A stretch of DNA of 64,000 nucleotides from Nonomuraea helvata (GCF_039535785.1 NZ_BAAAXV010000001.1:1860001-1924000); one strand, 5' to 3'. Counted from the first letter of the stretch, positions 42,086 to 50,558 are shown. Translations and numbers: made by a program. Notes: generated by a model from the letters alone, not told the origin.

Positions 42086-42678
42086 CCAACTCGACCGGAC
42101 GCAGGGTGACCGCGAACCTGAGCCTCACCCTCGACGGGCGTTACAACGGCCCCGGCGGACCGGGCGATTTCGCCGCGTTCGCCCCCTATGTGACCAGCGA
42201 GGTCGCACGGAACCACATGAACCGCATCTGGGAGAGCGCGACGACGGCGCTGCTCGGCCGACTCAACGCCGAAGGATTCATGGGCTACTGGCCATCGGTC
42301 GCCGAAGACGACAACGCCGACCCTCGTGATCGCGGATACGCCACCTGGCTGGTCAACACGGAGAAGGTGGTCTTGTCGACCACCCTGACTGAGGCCCCGT
42401 GGGAACGCACCCGCGTGGTGAACGCCCCCGCCGCCGACGTCGTCGCCGACCTCAAGGCCACCGGTGAGGGCGACATTCTCGTCAACAGCAGCGCGAGCAT
42501 CATCAAACCGCTCCTGGCGGCAGACCTGCTCGACCGGCTCTACCTGATGATCTTCCCCGAGATCGCCGGGGGCGGGCAGCGACTGTTCGACGACGGTCTG
42601 CCGGCGACCAAGTGGACCCTCACCCACCAGCAGAGCGGCGAACTGGGCGAGATCGCCATGGTCTACGACAGGGCCTGA
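42082..42678 (+). CDS. Dihydrofolate reductase/RibD-like family protein
   Basis: The 198-residue protein has the fold marks of the RibD C-terminal/DHFR-like family: RRVTANLSLTLDGRYNGP at the N-terminus, TTALLGRLNAEGFMGYWPSV, a strand VVLSTTLTE, then DILVNSSASIIKPLLAADL and FPEIAGGGQRLFDDG, where GGxxL contacts NADPH in relatives. Such proteins are paired with ArsR-SRPBCC genes in many actinomycetes and are generally uncharacterised reductases, not housekeeping DHFR. It is translationally coupled to the upstream regulator, so its substrate is probably related to the ligand sensed. Confidence 0.88.
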   Translation: MTNSTGRRVTANLSLTLDGRYNGPGGPGDFAAFAPYVTSEVARNHMNRIWESATTALLGRLNAEGFMGYWPSVAEDDNADPRDRGYATWLVNTEKVVLSTTLTEAPWERTRVVNAPAADVVADLKATGEGDILVNSSASIIKPLLAADLLDRLYLMIFPEIAGGGQRLFDDGLPATKWTLTHQQSGELGEIAMVYDRA

Positions 42679-42742
42679 TGGTTACATACACGGGCCGGAC
42701 TATAGTGCGATGGATCATACACTTCCGAAAGAGCGGAAAGTA

Positions 42743-43618
42743 ATGCAAGCGTACTATCCCGAACTCATAGCGCCGGTGCGAAGGATCGGCAGGCGAGAGT
42801 TCGATTTTGCGCGACACATAGTGGTGATGGGAATTGTCAATCGCACCCCGAACAGCGGTCTGGATCCGAACAGGTCGATGGCGGTCACCCAGGCGGTCGG
42901 TAGAGCGGAGCAGGCTCTACGTGAGGGTGCGGAATGGATAGACGTCGGAGGGCGAGCGTTCCGGAGCGACCAGCCGCCTTTGTCGCCGGCCGAAGAGATA
43001 GACCGCGTGGTCCCGGTGATTCGCGGCATCCGGGAACTGAGTGACGCGGTGATCAGCGTGGACACGCATCTGCCAGAGGTAGCGGAAGCGAGCTACAAGG
43101 CAGGCGCGGACGTGATCAACGATACCCACGGACTCCGCTCGCCAGGCATGGCGGGGCTGATTGCCGAAACGGGAATGAGCGTCATCATCACCCATAGCCT
43201 GGGAGGGCCGGGCGAAAAGGTAGTGAGGCCGACCTACGAGGACGTTGTCTCCGAGGTGGCGGCCTTCCTGCGGCAGCGAGTGGACTATGCGGTCGGTTCG
43301 GGAATCGAGCCGGAGAAAATCATCATCGATCCGGGGCACGATCTGAACAAGAACACCGAGCACTCGAACGCGCTGAGTCGGAGGCTCGGCGAGATCACGG
43401 CCATGGGCTACCCGACTCTGGTGGCGTGCAGCAACAAGCATTTCATCAGGGAAAGCCTGGGTGCGGAGCGAGGCAGCGAAGAACTGCGAATCGGGACGAT
43501 CGCCGCCAACACGATGTGCGTGTACCAGGGGGCGCGGATCGTGCGCGTACACGATGTGGCGGGGAACGTCGCCGCGATGAAGGCGGCAGAACTGGTCTTG
43601 GGATTGGCGGAAAGCTAA
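42743..43618 (+). CDS. Divergent dihydropteroate synthase-like protein
   Basis: A TIM-barrel protein of about 291 residues aligned along its length with dihydropteroate synthase: HIVVMGIVNRTPNSG, EWIDVGGRAFRSD, VISVDTHLPEVAEASY, ADVINDTHGL, IITHSLGGPG, IIIDPGHDLNKN, LVACSNKHFI and RIVRVHDV. Pterin-side residues such as N33, D107, N126, D196 and K232 are kept. The loops that bind diphosphate and p-aminobenzoate differ: STRPG is replaced by AFRSD, DPGIGFGK by DPGHDLNK, and SRK by SNK. Codon use is clearly lower in GC than in neighbours. ATG at 42743 follows GCGGAAAG; ATG at 42710 is possible. It may be a sulfonamide-insensitive or repurposed enzyme. Confidence 0.75.
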   Translation: MQAYYPELIAPVRRIGRREFDFARHIVVMGIVNRTPNSGLDPNRSMAVTQAVGRAEQALREGAEWIDVGGRAFRSDQPPLSPAEEIDRVVPVIRGIRELSDAVISVDTHLPEVAEASYKAGADVINDTHGLRSPGMAGLIAETGMSVIITHSLGGPGEKVVRPTYEDVVSEVAAFLRQRVDYAVGSGIEPEKIIIDPGHDLNKNTEHSNALSRRLGEITAMGYPTLVACSNKHFIRESLGAERGSEELRIGTIAANTMCVYQGARIVRVHDVAGNVAAMKAAELVLGLAES

Positions 43619-43676
43619 TGCGGCGAGAGCCAGTCGCCCGGCAGGACGGCCTGGATCGCCGCAAGCGCTCACCTGC

Positions 43677-45974
43677 TCAGAGCCGGGCGCCGAGGACGGC
43701 GGTCTCGCCGGTGAGGCGGATGTCCGCGCGCAGCGGCCGCTCCTGCGCCGACGGCCCGGCGGTGAGCACGATCGTGCCCGGCTCGACGATGCGGCGCAGA
43801 TCGATCCCGGTGTAGGAGAATGCGTGCGCGGGCACGTCGAACGCCACCACGCGCTCCTCCCCCGGCTCCAGCGCCACCCTGGCGAACCCGATGAGCTGGA
43901 CCACGGGCCTGGCGACCTGCGCGACCGGGTCGGAGGCGTAGAGCTGCACCACCTCCTCGGCGGCCCTGGACCCGGTGTTGCGGACCGTCACACGCGCCTC
44001 GATCGAGCCGCTGGTGGGGCATTCGGCCCGATCCGTGGTCAGGGCCACGTACGCGATGGCGGAGTACGACAGGCCGTGCCCGAACGCGTACGCCGCAGTG
44101 GGATCGACCGACGTGATGCCCTCGGTCCTCCCGCCGAGCGGCGGCTGCAGGTAGGTGGACGGGTTGACGAAGGGCGTCTCGGGAATCTGCACGGGCAGGC
44201 GGCCCGACGGGTTCACCCGGCCGCTCAGGACGCCGGCCACAGCGGCCCCGCCCTCCACGCCGGGAAAGAACGCCTGGACCGCGGCGGCGACCCGGTCCTT
44301 GTACGCGCCGAGCGCGTACGGCCTGCCGGAGACGACGACCAGGACGGTGGGTGTGCCGGTCGCCAGGACCGCCTCCACCAGCTCCGGCTGGAGGCCGGGC
44401 AGCCGCAGGTGGGGCGCGTCGCACCCCTCGCCGGACGTGCCGCCGCCGAACAGCCCCGCCCGGTCCCCCACGAACACGAGCGCGAGGTCCGCCTCGGCCG
44501 CGGCCTCGGCGGCCCCGGCGATGCCCGACCGGTCGTCGCCCGACACGTCGACGCCCTTCTCGTACCGCACGTCGGCGTAGGGGAACTCGGCCCCGAAGCA
44601 CTCCCTGATGGACGCGACGCTCAGCCCCATGCCGTGCTCCGGGTAGCGGTCGAGCACGTGGTTGGGGAAGGCGTAGCAGCCCATCATGGTACGCGGGTCG
44701 TCGGCGCACGGCCCGATGACCGCCAGCCGGGCGGTCGTGCCGGGGCCGATGGGCAGCAGGTTGTCGGGGTTGCTCAGGAGCACGACAGAACGTTCCGCGA
44801 TCGCGGCGGCTATCGCGCGGTTGCGCGGGCTGTCCAGATCGACGCCGTCCGCGCCCTCCGGGACCAGCGGGCCGCCGTCCAGCAGTCCGAGCTCGATCTT
44901 CTGGCGCAGGATCCGGCGTACGGACTCGTCGACCGCCGACTCGGCCACCCGGCCGGCGCGGACGTTCGCGACCAGGTGGGGGCCGTACGAGATCGTCTCG
45001 GGCAGATCCACGTCGACGCCCGCGGTCAGCGCGACGGCGCCGGCCCCCGCGGCGTCCTCGGCCACCTGGTGCATGGAGGCCAGGAACGGGATGGACCAGT
45101 AGTCGGACACCACCGTCCCCTCGAACCCCCAATCCTCGCGCAGCAGCCGGCGCAGCAGGTCCGCGCTGGCCCCGACGGGCACACCGTCGAGGTCGGTGTA
45201 GGAGACCATGACTGAGCGGGCGCCACCTTCGCGCAGCGCGATCTCGAACGGCGGCAGGATCACGTCGGCCAGTTCGCGGGGCCCGATGCTGACCGGGGCG
45301 TGGTTGCGGGCCGCGCGGGAGGCCCCGTACCCGGCGAAGTGCTTCAACGTGGCGATGACCCCGGCGCTCTCCAGGCCGCGTACGTAGGCCGCACCCAGCC
45401 GGCCCACCAGGTGCGGGTCCTCGCCCAGGGACTCCTCCACCCGCCCCCACCGATAGTCCCGCACCACGTCCACGACCGGCGACAGCCCCTGGTGCACCCC
45501 CGCCGCCCGCAGGTCAGCGCCGATCGCCGCCGCCATCCGCTCGACCAGATCGGGGTCGAACGTCGCCGCCCACGCCAGCGGCGTCGGATACGCCGTCGCC
45601 CCGAACGTGGCGAACCCCGTCAAGCACTCCTCGTGGGCGATCGCCGGAATGCCCAGGCGGTTGGAGGCCACCACCCGTTCCTGGAGCTCCCGCAGCCGGG
45701 CGGCGCCCTCGGCGACGGACACCGGCGCGGTGCCGTAGACGCGGGTGAGGTGGCCGAGGCCGTGGCTCAGCTGCTCGTCCAGCGTCTCCACGGCCTTGAA
45801 CCGGTCCTGCAGGGGCGCCACGTTGCCGTCTCCGCCGACCTGGAGCCAGATGGACCCGAGCTGCGCGACCTTCTCCTCCAGCGTCATCTCCGCCAGGAGT
45901 GCCTCCACGCGTTCGCCGACCGTGCGTGCGCTGTCCCGCCAGGGCGCGAGGCCCGGAGCGTTCACTGATGTCAT
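43677..45974 (-). CDS. Glycoside hydrolase family 3 beta-glucosidase/xylosidase
   Basis: A 765-residue GH3 enzyme without signal peptide. The barrel domain has RLGIPAIAHEECLTGF, TYPTPLA-like YPTPLAWAATFDPDL, SPVVDVVRDYRWGRVEES, ATLKHFAGYGA and the nucleophile aspartate in GTVVSDYWSIPFLA; the second domain has SVVLLSNPDNLLP and ALVFVGDRAGL, and a fibronectin-III-like domain closes the protein (VTVRNTGSRAAEEVVQLY, GFARVALEPGE). It should release glucose, xylose or a similar sugar from oligosaccharides in the cytosol. The ATG has AAGGA six bases upstream. Two GAAACTTTC palindromes in front indicate LacI-type control. Confidence 0.92.
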   Translation of the reverse strand: MTSVNAPGLAPWRDSARTVGERVEALLAEMTLEEKVAQLGSIWLQVGGDGNVAPLQDRFKAVETLDEQLSHGLGHLTRVYGTAPVSVAEGAARLRELQERVVASNRLGIPAIAHEECLTGFATFGATAYPTPLAWAATFDPDLVERMAAAIGADLRAAGVHQGLSPVVDVVRDYRWGRVEESLGEDPHLVGRLGAAYVRGLESAGVIATLKHFAGYGASRAARNHAPVSIGPRELADVILPPFEIALREGGARSVMVSYTDLDGVPVGASADLLRRLLREDWGFEGTVVSDYWSIPFLASMHQVAEDAAGAGAVALTAGVDVDLPETISYGPHLVANVRAGRVAESAVDESVRRILRQKIELGLLDGGPLVPEGADGVDLDSPRNRAIAAAIAERSVVLLSNPDNLLPIGPGTTARLAVIGPCADDPRTMMGCYAFPNHVLDRYPEHGMGLSVASIRECFGAEFPYADVRYEKGVDVSGDDRSGIAGAAEAAAEADLALVFVGDRAGLFGGGTSGEGCDAPHLRLPGLQPELVEAVLATGTPTVLVVVSGRPYALGAYKDRVAAAVQAFFPGVEGGAAVAGVLSGRVNPSGRLPVQIPETPFVNPSTYLQPPLGGRTEGITSVDPTAAYAFGHGLSYSAIAYVALTTDRAECPTSGSIEARVTVRNTGSRAAEEVVQLYASDPVAQVARPVVQLIGFARVALEPGEERVVAFDVPAHAFSYTGIDLRRIVEPGTIVLTAGPSAQERPLRADIRLTGETAVLGARL

Positions 45975-45984
45975 GGCATTCCTT

Positions 45985-46084
45985 CTGAAAGTTTCGAAGG
46001 CTCAAACCGATCACTGATTTCGGACTCTAGATGTCCCTCTCAAAGGCCGTCAAGAATATTTCGGAGAGCCACCGAAACTTTCGG
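45985..46084. promoter_or_regulatory. Two LacI-type operators before the GH3 gene
   Basis: CCGAAACTTTCGG at 46072-46084 is a perfect palindrome around a central C, and CTGAAAGTTTCG at 45985-45996 is a second, slightly imperfect copy of the same element that ends 11 bases from the start codon. A third related half, TTTCGG, occurs at 46060-46065. The pair could allow looping by one repressor. Confidence 0.6.
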
Positions 46085-46112
46085 ACATTACTAAGCCTCC
46101 CCGGTCATGCGG

Positions 46113-46147
46113 AGGCGCCCGCTCCACTGCGCTGAAAGCGGGCGCCT
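46113..46147. terminator. Hairpin downstream of the DUF397 gene
   Basis: AGGCGCCCGCT (46113-46123) pairs with AGCGGGCGCCT (46137-46147), an 11-bp stem with a 13-base loop, just after the DUF397 stop on the minus strand. TT follows on the plus strand, so it may work in both directions, although GH3 begins transcription nearby. Confidence 0.6.
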
Positions 46148-46165
46148 TTCGTGCAGCGGAGAAGG

Positions 46166-46354
46166 TCAGGCCACGTGTTCCTCGGCCTCCCGGTGGAGCG
46201 CCTCAAGGTCGAACGCGCCCGACTTGACCGCTGCGGTGAACGCCACCCAGTCGCGGCGCGGGACCTCCAGCACCAGGTCCGGGTTGTCCTCGTGGATGAT
46301 CTCCACGTGGTCGTTGATCCGCTTGGCCGCGACGCGGCCGGCGTCTTGAGTCAT
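46166..46354 (-). CDS. DUF397 domain protein
   Basis: A 62-residue protein that fits DUF397 by the VPRRDWVAFTAAVKSGAFDL motif in its second half. The ATG has GGAAGGGAG upstream. In actinomycetes these small proteins usually follow an XRE-family gene with which they form antitoxin/regulator-like pairs. No XRE gene is adjacent here, so it is an orphan copy. Its function is not established. Confidence 0.8.
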   Translation of the reverse strand: MTQDAGRVAAKRINDHVEIIHEDNPDLVLEVPRRDWVAFTAAVKSGAFDLEALHREAEEHVA

Positions 46355-46639
46355 GCCGCACTCCCTTCCAGTGCACTGCGGGGTTTCCGCCCCTGCCCCC
46401 TTCGCAGGACGACTGAGGCGGCTTCGGGCAGCTTTCCATCTCGACCGTGGCCTCTGCCACTGGTGGGTGCGGGAGTGCGGAGGGAAAAACCCACTCGCGG
46501 GGGGCCATCTCTTGACCTCGGATGCAAGATTGACGTCCCCGCGCGACCGGTGACTGCAAGAGCCTTGAAAGCGGGGAGTTAGTGGCGGGGCCTAAGTTAC
46601 GAATAAATCGAATAGCAGCATCACATAAGAGGACATGTC
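46355..46639. other. Intergenic region without a recognised gene
   Basis: This stretch of 285 bases contains the promoter side of the DUF397 gene and, from about 46590, unusually AT-rich sequence (TTACGAATAAATCGAATAG). Long open frames across it have random-looking products and no ribosome binding sites. I see no hairpin strong enough to call. Confidence 0.4.
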
Positions 46640-46702
46640 ATGAAATTGACCCTAGAGCGGCAAGTGCGGGTTTTCGGAACGCGGAGCGTCCGCATCACGT
46701 AG
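46640..46702 (+). CDS. Possible 20-residue peptide
   Basis: ATG at 46640 has AGAGG seven bases upstream and opens a short frame, MKLTLERQVRVFGTRSVRIT, closed by TAG. The upstream AT-rich sequence could be a promoter. The peptide is basic and matches nothing I know; it may be a relic or a small regulatory peptide. The methyltransferase gene is convergent and starts its 3' end 24 bases further on. Confidence 0.25.
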   Translation: MKLTLERQVRVFGTRSVRIT

Positions 46703-46726
46703 GCAAGCCGGCCGGGATCACGGATG

Positions 46727-47467
46727 TCAGGCGTGGACGTGCTGGGCGATCAGGGCGAAGCGGTGGGCGGTCGCTCGCAGTGGGCGGCCGCCCGCCATCT
46801 CCGCGTGCAGCGCGCGGAGCCGGTCCTCGTACTCCTCGACGGTGAAGCCGGGGATCTGCCACGAGACGACGCGGAGGTAGCGGACGAGCGCGCCCACGTC
46901 GTCGATCGTGACAGGTTGGCTCGACTCGCGGCACCAGGTGACGTCGAGCCCCGCCTCGGTGAGAGCGGCGGCCGCGGTCGCGAGGTCCCAGCCGTGGTCC
47001 TCGTGCGGCGGGGCGTCCAGGGCCTGGTTGATCTCTTCCAGGTCGCGCCCTCCCACCTGCTGGGTGACATACGTGCCGCCCGGGGTGAGGAGGCGGCGGA
47101 TCTCGCGCGGTTCGTACGCCTCGTGCCGGTTGACGATCAGCTCGAACGAACCGCCGGGAAACGCGGAGCCCGCCTCGGCCACCTCGACGCCCAGCGGCTC
47201 CAGGCGGCGCCGGGCTATCGGGAGGTTGGGCGCGTACCCCTCGGTGGCGGCGGTGCGGGGCGGGAGCGGGGCCAGGGACGACAGCAGCTCGCCGCCTCCG
47301 GTGCCGAGGTCGAGCAGGGACGCCGCCTTCGGCAGCCGCTCGCGCACCAGCTCCTCGTAGTCCCACGGCAGGTCGTCGGCGGTGGTCATCCGGCCTCGGA
47401 AGACGGCCCAGTCCCAGCCCTGGAACGGCGTGGTCAGCGCCTCGCGGATCAGCTCCTCATAGCCCAT
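46727..47467 (-). CDS. SAM-dependent methyltransferase
   Basis: A 246-residue class I methyltransferase with motif I in ASLLDLGTGGGELLSSLA, acidic residue in TAATEGYAPNLPIARRRL, FELIVNRHEAYEPREI as motif IV and the TPGGTYVTQQVGG strand after it. Like relatives of the Methyltransf_11 type it probably methylates a small molecule; the C-terminal part (WQIPGFTVEEYEDRLRALH) resembles rRNA-methyltransferase-like 'class I SAM' proteins of actinomycetes. ATG at 47467 gives the conserved start GYEELIREAL; longer frames add random sequence. No operon partner. Confidence 0.82.
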   Translation of the reverse strand: MGYEELIREALTTPFQGWDWAVFRGRMTTADDLPWDYEELVRERLPKAASLLDLGTGGGELLSSLAPLPPRTAATEGYAPNLPIARRRLEPLGVEVAEAGSAFPGGSFELIVNRHEAYEPREIRRLLTPGGTYVTQQVGGRDLEEINQALDAPPHEDHGWDLATAAAALTEAGLDVTWCRESSQPVTIDDVGALVRYLRVVSWQIPGFTVEEYEDRLRALHAEMAGGRPLRATAHRFALIAQHVHA

Positions 47468-47629
47468 GCCGCGATCATGCTTCGTGGCGGGGCCGTTCCG
47501 CACGCTCTTTTCCGTGGCGGGGCGGGGTGCTCTCACGCAGGACGACACAGGCCGGGAGCGGCACGCGCCCGGTGACCGTGCCGTCAACAGGGTGCGTAAC
47601 GTGGGCATCGCCGGGCTCTGGGGGTGTTC

Positions 47630-47655
47630 GGCGCGCCTCCCTGCGGAGGCGCGCC
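47630..47655. terminator. Perfect 11-bp hairpin after the cupin operon
   Basis: GGCGCGCCTCC (47630-47640) pairs with GGAGGCGCGCC (47645-47655) across the tetraloop CTGC. It lies 77 bases downstream of the cupin stop on the minus strand. No U-tract follows. Confidence 0.6.
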
Positions 47656-47731
47656 CACTATGGCGTCCAGCGCTGTGGGTTGCCGCCGCAGGCTGCACGG
47701 GAATCCTCGTCCCTTCAGGGCGAGGTGCAGG

Positions 47732-48457
47732 TCAACGGGTGTGGACGATGGGGTTGGCCACGTCGTGCGCACGCAGGTGGCCGCACATGCCCCACCGGTC
47801 GTGCGCCGGGCTCTCCATCAGGGCGGACCGGCGCAGGTGCGTGCCGTCGCCGAGCTCCAGGGCGTCGAGGATGCCGGCCGTGCGGCGGGCCTGCTCGGCG
47901 ACGGTCTCCTCCCAGATGGCACGCCATCCCGCCGCCTTGGGGCGGACGAGTGCGATGGCGTGGTCGTAGAAGCGGTGGAGCGGGGCCAGGTCGCCCTTGG
48001 CGGCGGCGTCGGCGAGTCGAAGGAACCCCTCGACGGCCAGCTCCCGCCGCCTCCGCACGGCCTCCTCCTGTCTTTGGGTGGGGAGGGTGGCGGCCTCTTG
48101 GTAGCGGTCCGGGTCGGAGACGATCTCCGAGGGGAACGTCATGACCGCGTCACCGGCCTCGGGGAGACCGGCGTTCGACATCACGACCACCACCTCCAGG
48201 CCGCCCCCATCATCGGCGCGGTTGACCGCGCGGTGGATGGTGCCGGGCGTGAACCACACGGTCGTCCCCGCGCTCAGCTCCGTCTCGCGCAGCCCGTTCA
48301 CGTCGAGCGTCTGGAGCGTGCCGTGCCCGCCGACGACCACGTACGCCTCCGTGGAGGCCGTGTGCACGTGCGGCGTGCCGCCCTCCAGCCCGTCGGCGCA
48401 CGGGCTGCCGGAGTAGACCGACAGGCGGCTGACCGAGGTGCCTCCGGGGAAGGTCAT
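47732..48457 (-). CDS. Cupin-domain protein
   Basis: The 241-residue protein has an N-terminal cupin with the metal-binding pattern GTPHVHTASTEAYVVVGGHG (His, His, Glu) and WFTPGTIHRAVN (His). The C-terminal 120 residues are helical (EEAVRRRRELAVEGFLRLAD, WRAIWEETVAEQARRTAGIL) and not otherwise recognised. The ATG overlaps the stop of the PmoA-like gene, so it is the third gene of the Gfo/Idh operon. It may be a sugar epimerase/isomerase-like or sugar-sensing protein. Confidence 0.8.
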   Translation of the reverse strand: MTFPGGTSVSRLSVYSGSPCADGLEGGTPHVHTASTEAYVVVGGHGTLQTLDVNGLRETELSAGTTVWFTPGTIHRAVNRADDGGGLEVVVVMSNAGLPEAGDAVMTFPSEIVSDPDRYQEAATLPTQRQEEAVRRRRELAVEGFLRLADAAAKGDLAPLHRFYDHAIALVRPKAAGWRAIWEETVAEQARRTAGILDALELGDGTHLRRSALMESPAHDRWGMCGHLRAHDVANPIVHTR

Positions 48458-49359
48458 GCCAGCGCCGCCCGGCCCTGCTTGGCCAGCAGCTCGGTCCCTT
48501 CCTCGCCCCGGTCGCCGTCGGCGATCACGACCGCGTACCGGAACCGCAGCGACTCCCCGTCCGGCAGCTCGACCTCCTCGCTGAAGAACGGCGCCGGGCA
48601 CAGGCAGGCGAAGTCCTCGCTCCTGGCGAACCACTGCGGCGGGTGCTGCGGGTTGGAGGCGGCGTCGACCACGACGATCGTGGAGTGGTCGCCGGTCTCG
48701 TCGTGCCGGCCGCGGAAGCCGAACCACTCGGCGCGCGTGCCGCGCAGCTCGTCACCGCCCGCCCCGGCCGGCGACTGGATGATGCCGTTGGTGAACGACC
48801 TGGGGCCGCGCCAGAAGAGGCCGCCGTACCCGGCGTTCTCGCGGCCCTTCGTGGTCGGGGAGCCGAACGCGAGCGTGCCGCCCGACACGTTCGTCATCTC
48901 CGTCTCGAACACCAGCGCCCACGTCGCCTCGTCCAGCACCTGCGCGGACAGCGACCGCCGCTCCCCGATGACCGGGGCGCCGGCCTGCGAGGTCCAGTCG
49001 AGCGTGTGCGCGATCTCGGCCCGCCCGCCGGTCGCCGTCAGCGCGGTCATCTCGCGGTGCGTGGCGCTGCCGTTGTTCTCGAGCTGCACGTAGAACTTCC
49101 CGTGCACGTACGTCGGCCCGCCCCAGAAGTTGTGCTCCCCCACATGCGGCAGCGACCAGGCGATGCCCTTGTGCCAGACGTGGTCGTGCGGCCGGAACAG
49201 CGACACCAGCCGGCCGCCGACGGTGCGGATCGGGTGCAGGTACGGCTTGGGCGACTCCAGCACCGGCGTGTCGGGACGGTAGACGTAGGTGAACAGGTCG
49301 ACGTCGCCCGCCGCGACGGTCACTTCGCGGTCGAGCAGGTGTGTGGCTTGCAGAGTCAC
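48454..49359 (-). CDS. PmoA-like (DUF6807) family protein
   Basis: The 301-residue protein matches the so-called PmoA family found in sugar catabolic clusters: TPVLESPKPYLHPIRTVGG, RPHDHVWHKGIAWSLPHVG, NFWGGPTYVHG and ARSEDFACLCPAPFF. Despite the name it is not a methane monooxygenase subunit. Histidines in HDHVWH and the beta-rich fold suggest a metal-dependent carbohydrate enzyme. GTG at 49359 has GAGGA upstream. It lies seven bases after the Gfo/Idh gene, with which it almost always co-occurs; function unproven. Confidence 0.8.
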   Translation of the reverse strand: MTLQATHLLDREVTVAAGDVDLFTYVYRPDTPVLESPKPYLHPIRTVGGRLVSLFRPHDHVWHKGIAWSLPHVGEHNFWGGPTYVHGKFYVQLENNGSATHREMTALTATGGRAEIAHTLDWTSQAGAPVIGERRSLSAQVLDEATWALVFETEMTNVSGGTLAFGSPTTKGRENAGYGGLFWRGPRSFTNGIIQSPAGAGGDELRGTRAEWFGFRGRHDETGDHSTIVVVDAASNPQHPPQWFARSEDFACLCPAPFFSEEVELPDGESLRFRYAVVIADGDRGEEGTELLAKQGRAALA

Positions 49360-49366
49360 GGGTTCC

Positions 49367-50452
49367 TCACTTCCCCCAAGGAGCGCCTGTGCCGTCCATG
49401 CGCAGGGCGAACGGGCTGTCAGCGGTGATCTGTCCGGCTCGTACGCGCTCGCCGGTGAAGGCGGAGGTGTACAGCGCGGCGATGAACTCCATCGTCCGGC
49501 GGGCGTCCTCGGTGGTCACCGGAGGCGCCTCGCCCCGGTCGAGCGCGTCGTAGACGGCGGCGAGCCAGCCGTCGTGGCCGCTCGGCACGGTGCTGTGCCC
49601 CTGTGCCCACAGGTCCGACACCGTGTCCTGGCCGGGCGCCGGGGTCACGGTCCAGTCGTCGTCGGTGTAGCCGTACAGGTGCTCCACCTCGACGGTGGCG
49701 CGCTCGTAGTCGAAGCGGAGCCGGGAGGTCTGCCTCGGGGACACGACGGAGTTCACGACCGTGGCCACCGCGCCGTTCTCGAACGTCACCAGCGCCATGG
49801 AGACGTCCTCGGTGTCCACCGGGCGCGACTGGCGCGCGGCCACGGCTGTGACCTCGCGCCACGGGCCGAGGATCGAGAACAGCAGGTCGAACTGGTGGAT
49901 GCCGTGCCCCATGGTCGGCCCGCCGCCCTCCGACTCCCACGTGCCGCGCCACGGGACCGCGTAGTACGCGTCGTCGCGGTACCACTGGGTGTCGCACGTG
50001 GCCAGCAGCGGGCGGCCCAGCTCGCCGGCCTCCTGCAGGCGGCGCAGCCGGAGCGCGCCCGCCCCGAAGCGGTGCTGCAGGACGGTCGCGACGTGCGCCG
50101 TGGTGTGACGCTCCGCCTCGATCAACGCGTCGAACTCGGCGAGCGAGAGCGTCGGCGGCTTCTCCACCAGCGCTGTCACCCCGGCCTCCAGGCACGCGAT
50201 GGCCAGCGGCGTGTGCAGCTGAGGCGGCGTGCACAGGTGGACGAGGTCGACCTCCTCCTCCCCAAGCAGGTCGTCCAGGCTCGCGTGGGTGCTCGTCACG
50301 TCGTACTTCTCGGCGAACGCCGTCACCCGCTCGGCGTCCACGTCGGCCACGGCCACGAGCTCCGCCCGCCCGGACCCGCGGACGGCCTGGGCGTGCGCAT
50401 GGGCGATCGCACCGGTTCCGACAATCGCGGCCCGGTACTTCCGTTTTGTCAA
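49367..50452 (-). CDS. Gfo/Idh/MocA-family oxidoreductase
   Basis: A 361-residue NAD(P)-dependent sugar oxidoreductase with the Rossmann motif AAIVGTGAIAHAHAQ, the strand LCTPPQLH, the catalytic lysine motif LVEKPPTLS and the C-terminal sheet domain beginning RPLLATCDTQW with GGGPTMGHGIHQFDLLF. The start is TTG at 50452, seven bases after GGAG; no ATG or GTG gives a better N-terminus. It opens the operon oxidoreductase - PmoA-like - cupin. A LacI-type palindrome 40 bases upstream suggests sugar-induced expression. Confidence 0.88.
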   Translation of the reverse strand: MTKRKYRAAIVGTGAIAHAHAQAVRGSGRAELVAVADVDAERVTAFAEKYDVTSTHASLDDLLGEEEVDLVHLCTPPQLHTPLAIACLEAGVTALVEKPPTLSLAEFDALIEAERHTTAHVATVLQHRFGAGALRLRRLQEAGELGRPLLATCDTQWYRDDAYYAVPWRGTWESEGGGPTMGHGIHQFDLLFSILGPWREVTAVAARQSRPVDTEDVSMALVTFENGAVATVVNSVVSPRQTSRLRFDYERATVEVEHLYGYTDDDWTVTPAPGQDTVSDLWAQGHSTVPSGHDGWLAAVYDALDRGEAPPVTTEDARRTMEFIAALYTSAFTGERVRAGQITADSPFALRMDGTGAPWGK

Positions 50453-50491
50453 GATGATGCTCCTATGTGGGGGAATGTCAGGCGCCGGGCG

Positions 50492-50505
50492 GGAAAGCGT
50501 TTTCC
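50492..50505. promoter_or_regulatory. LacI-type operator GGAAAGCGTTTTCC
   Basis: The 14-base near-palindrome (one mismatch per half around the central CG) matches the general LacI-family operator and lies 40 bases upstream of the Gfo/Idh start codon. No intact LacI gene is present in the window. Confidence 0.55.
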
Positions 50506-50558
50506 ATGGAGACGTATTCCGCAGGTTTGCACGTGTATTACCTGGACGTCAAGGGCGA

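Noticed and set aside
47527..48144. Plus-strand frames over the gap before the cupin gene
   Set aside because: Low-complexity Arg/Gly products without ribosome binding sites; the gap is better explained by a hairpin terminator.
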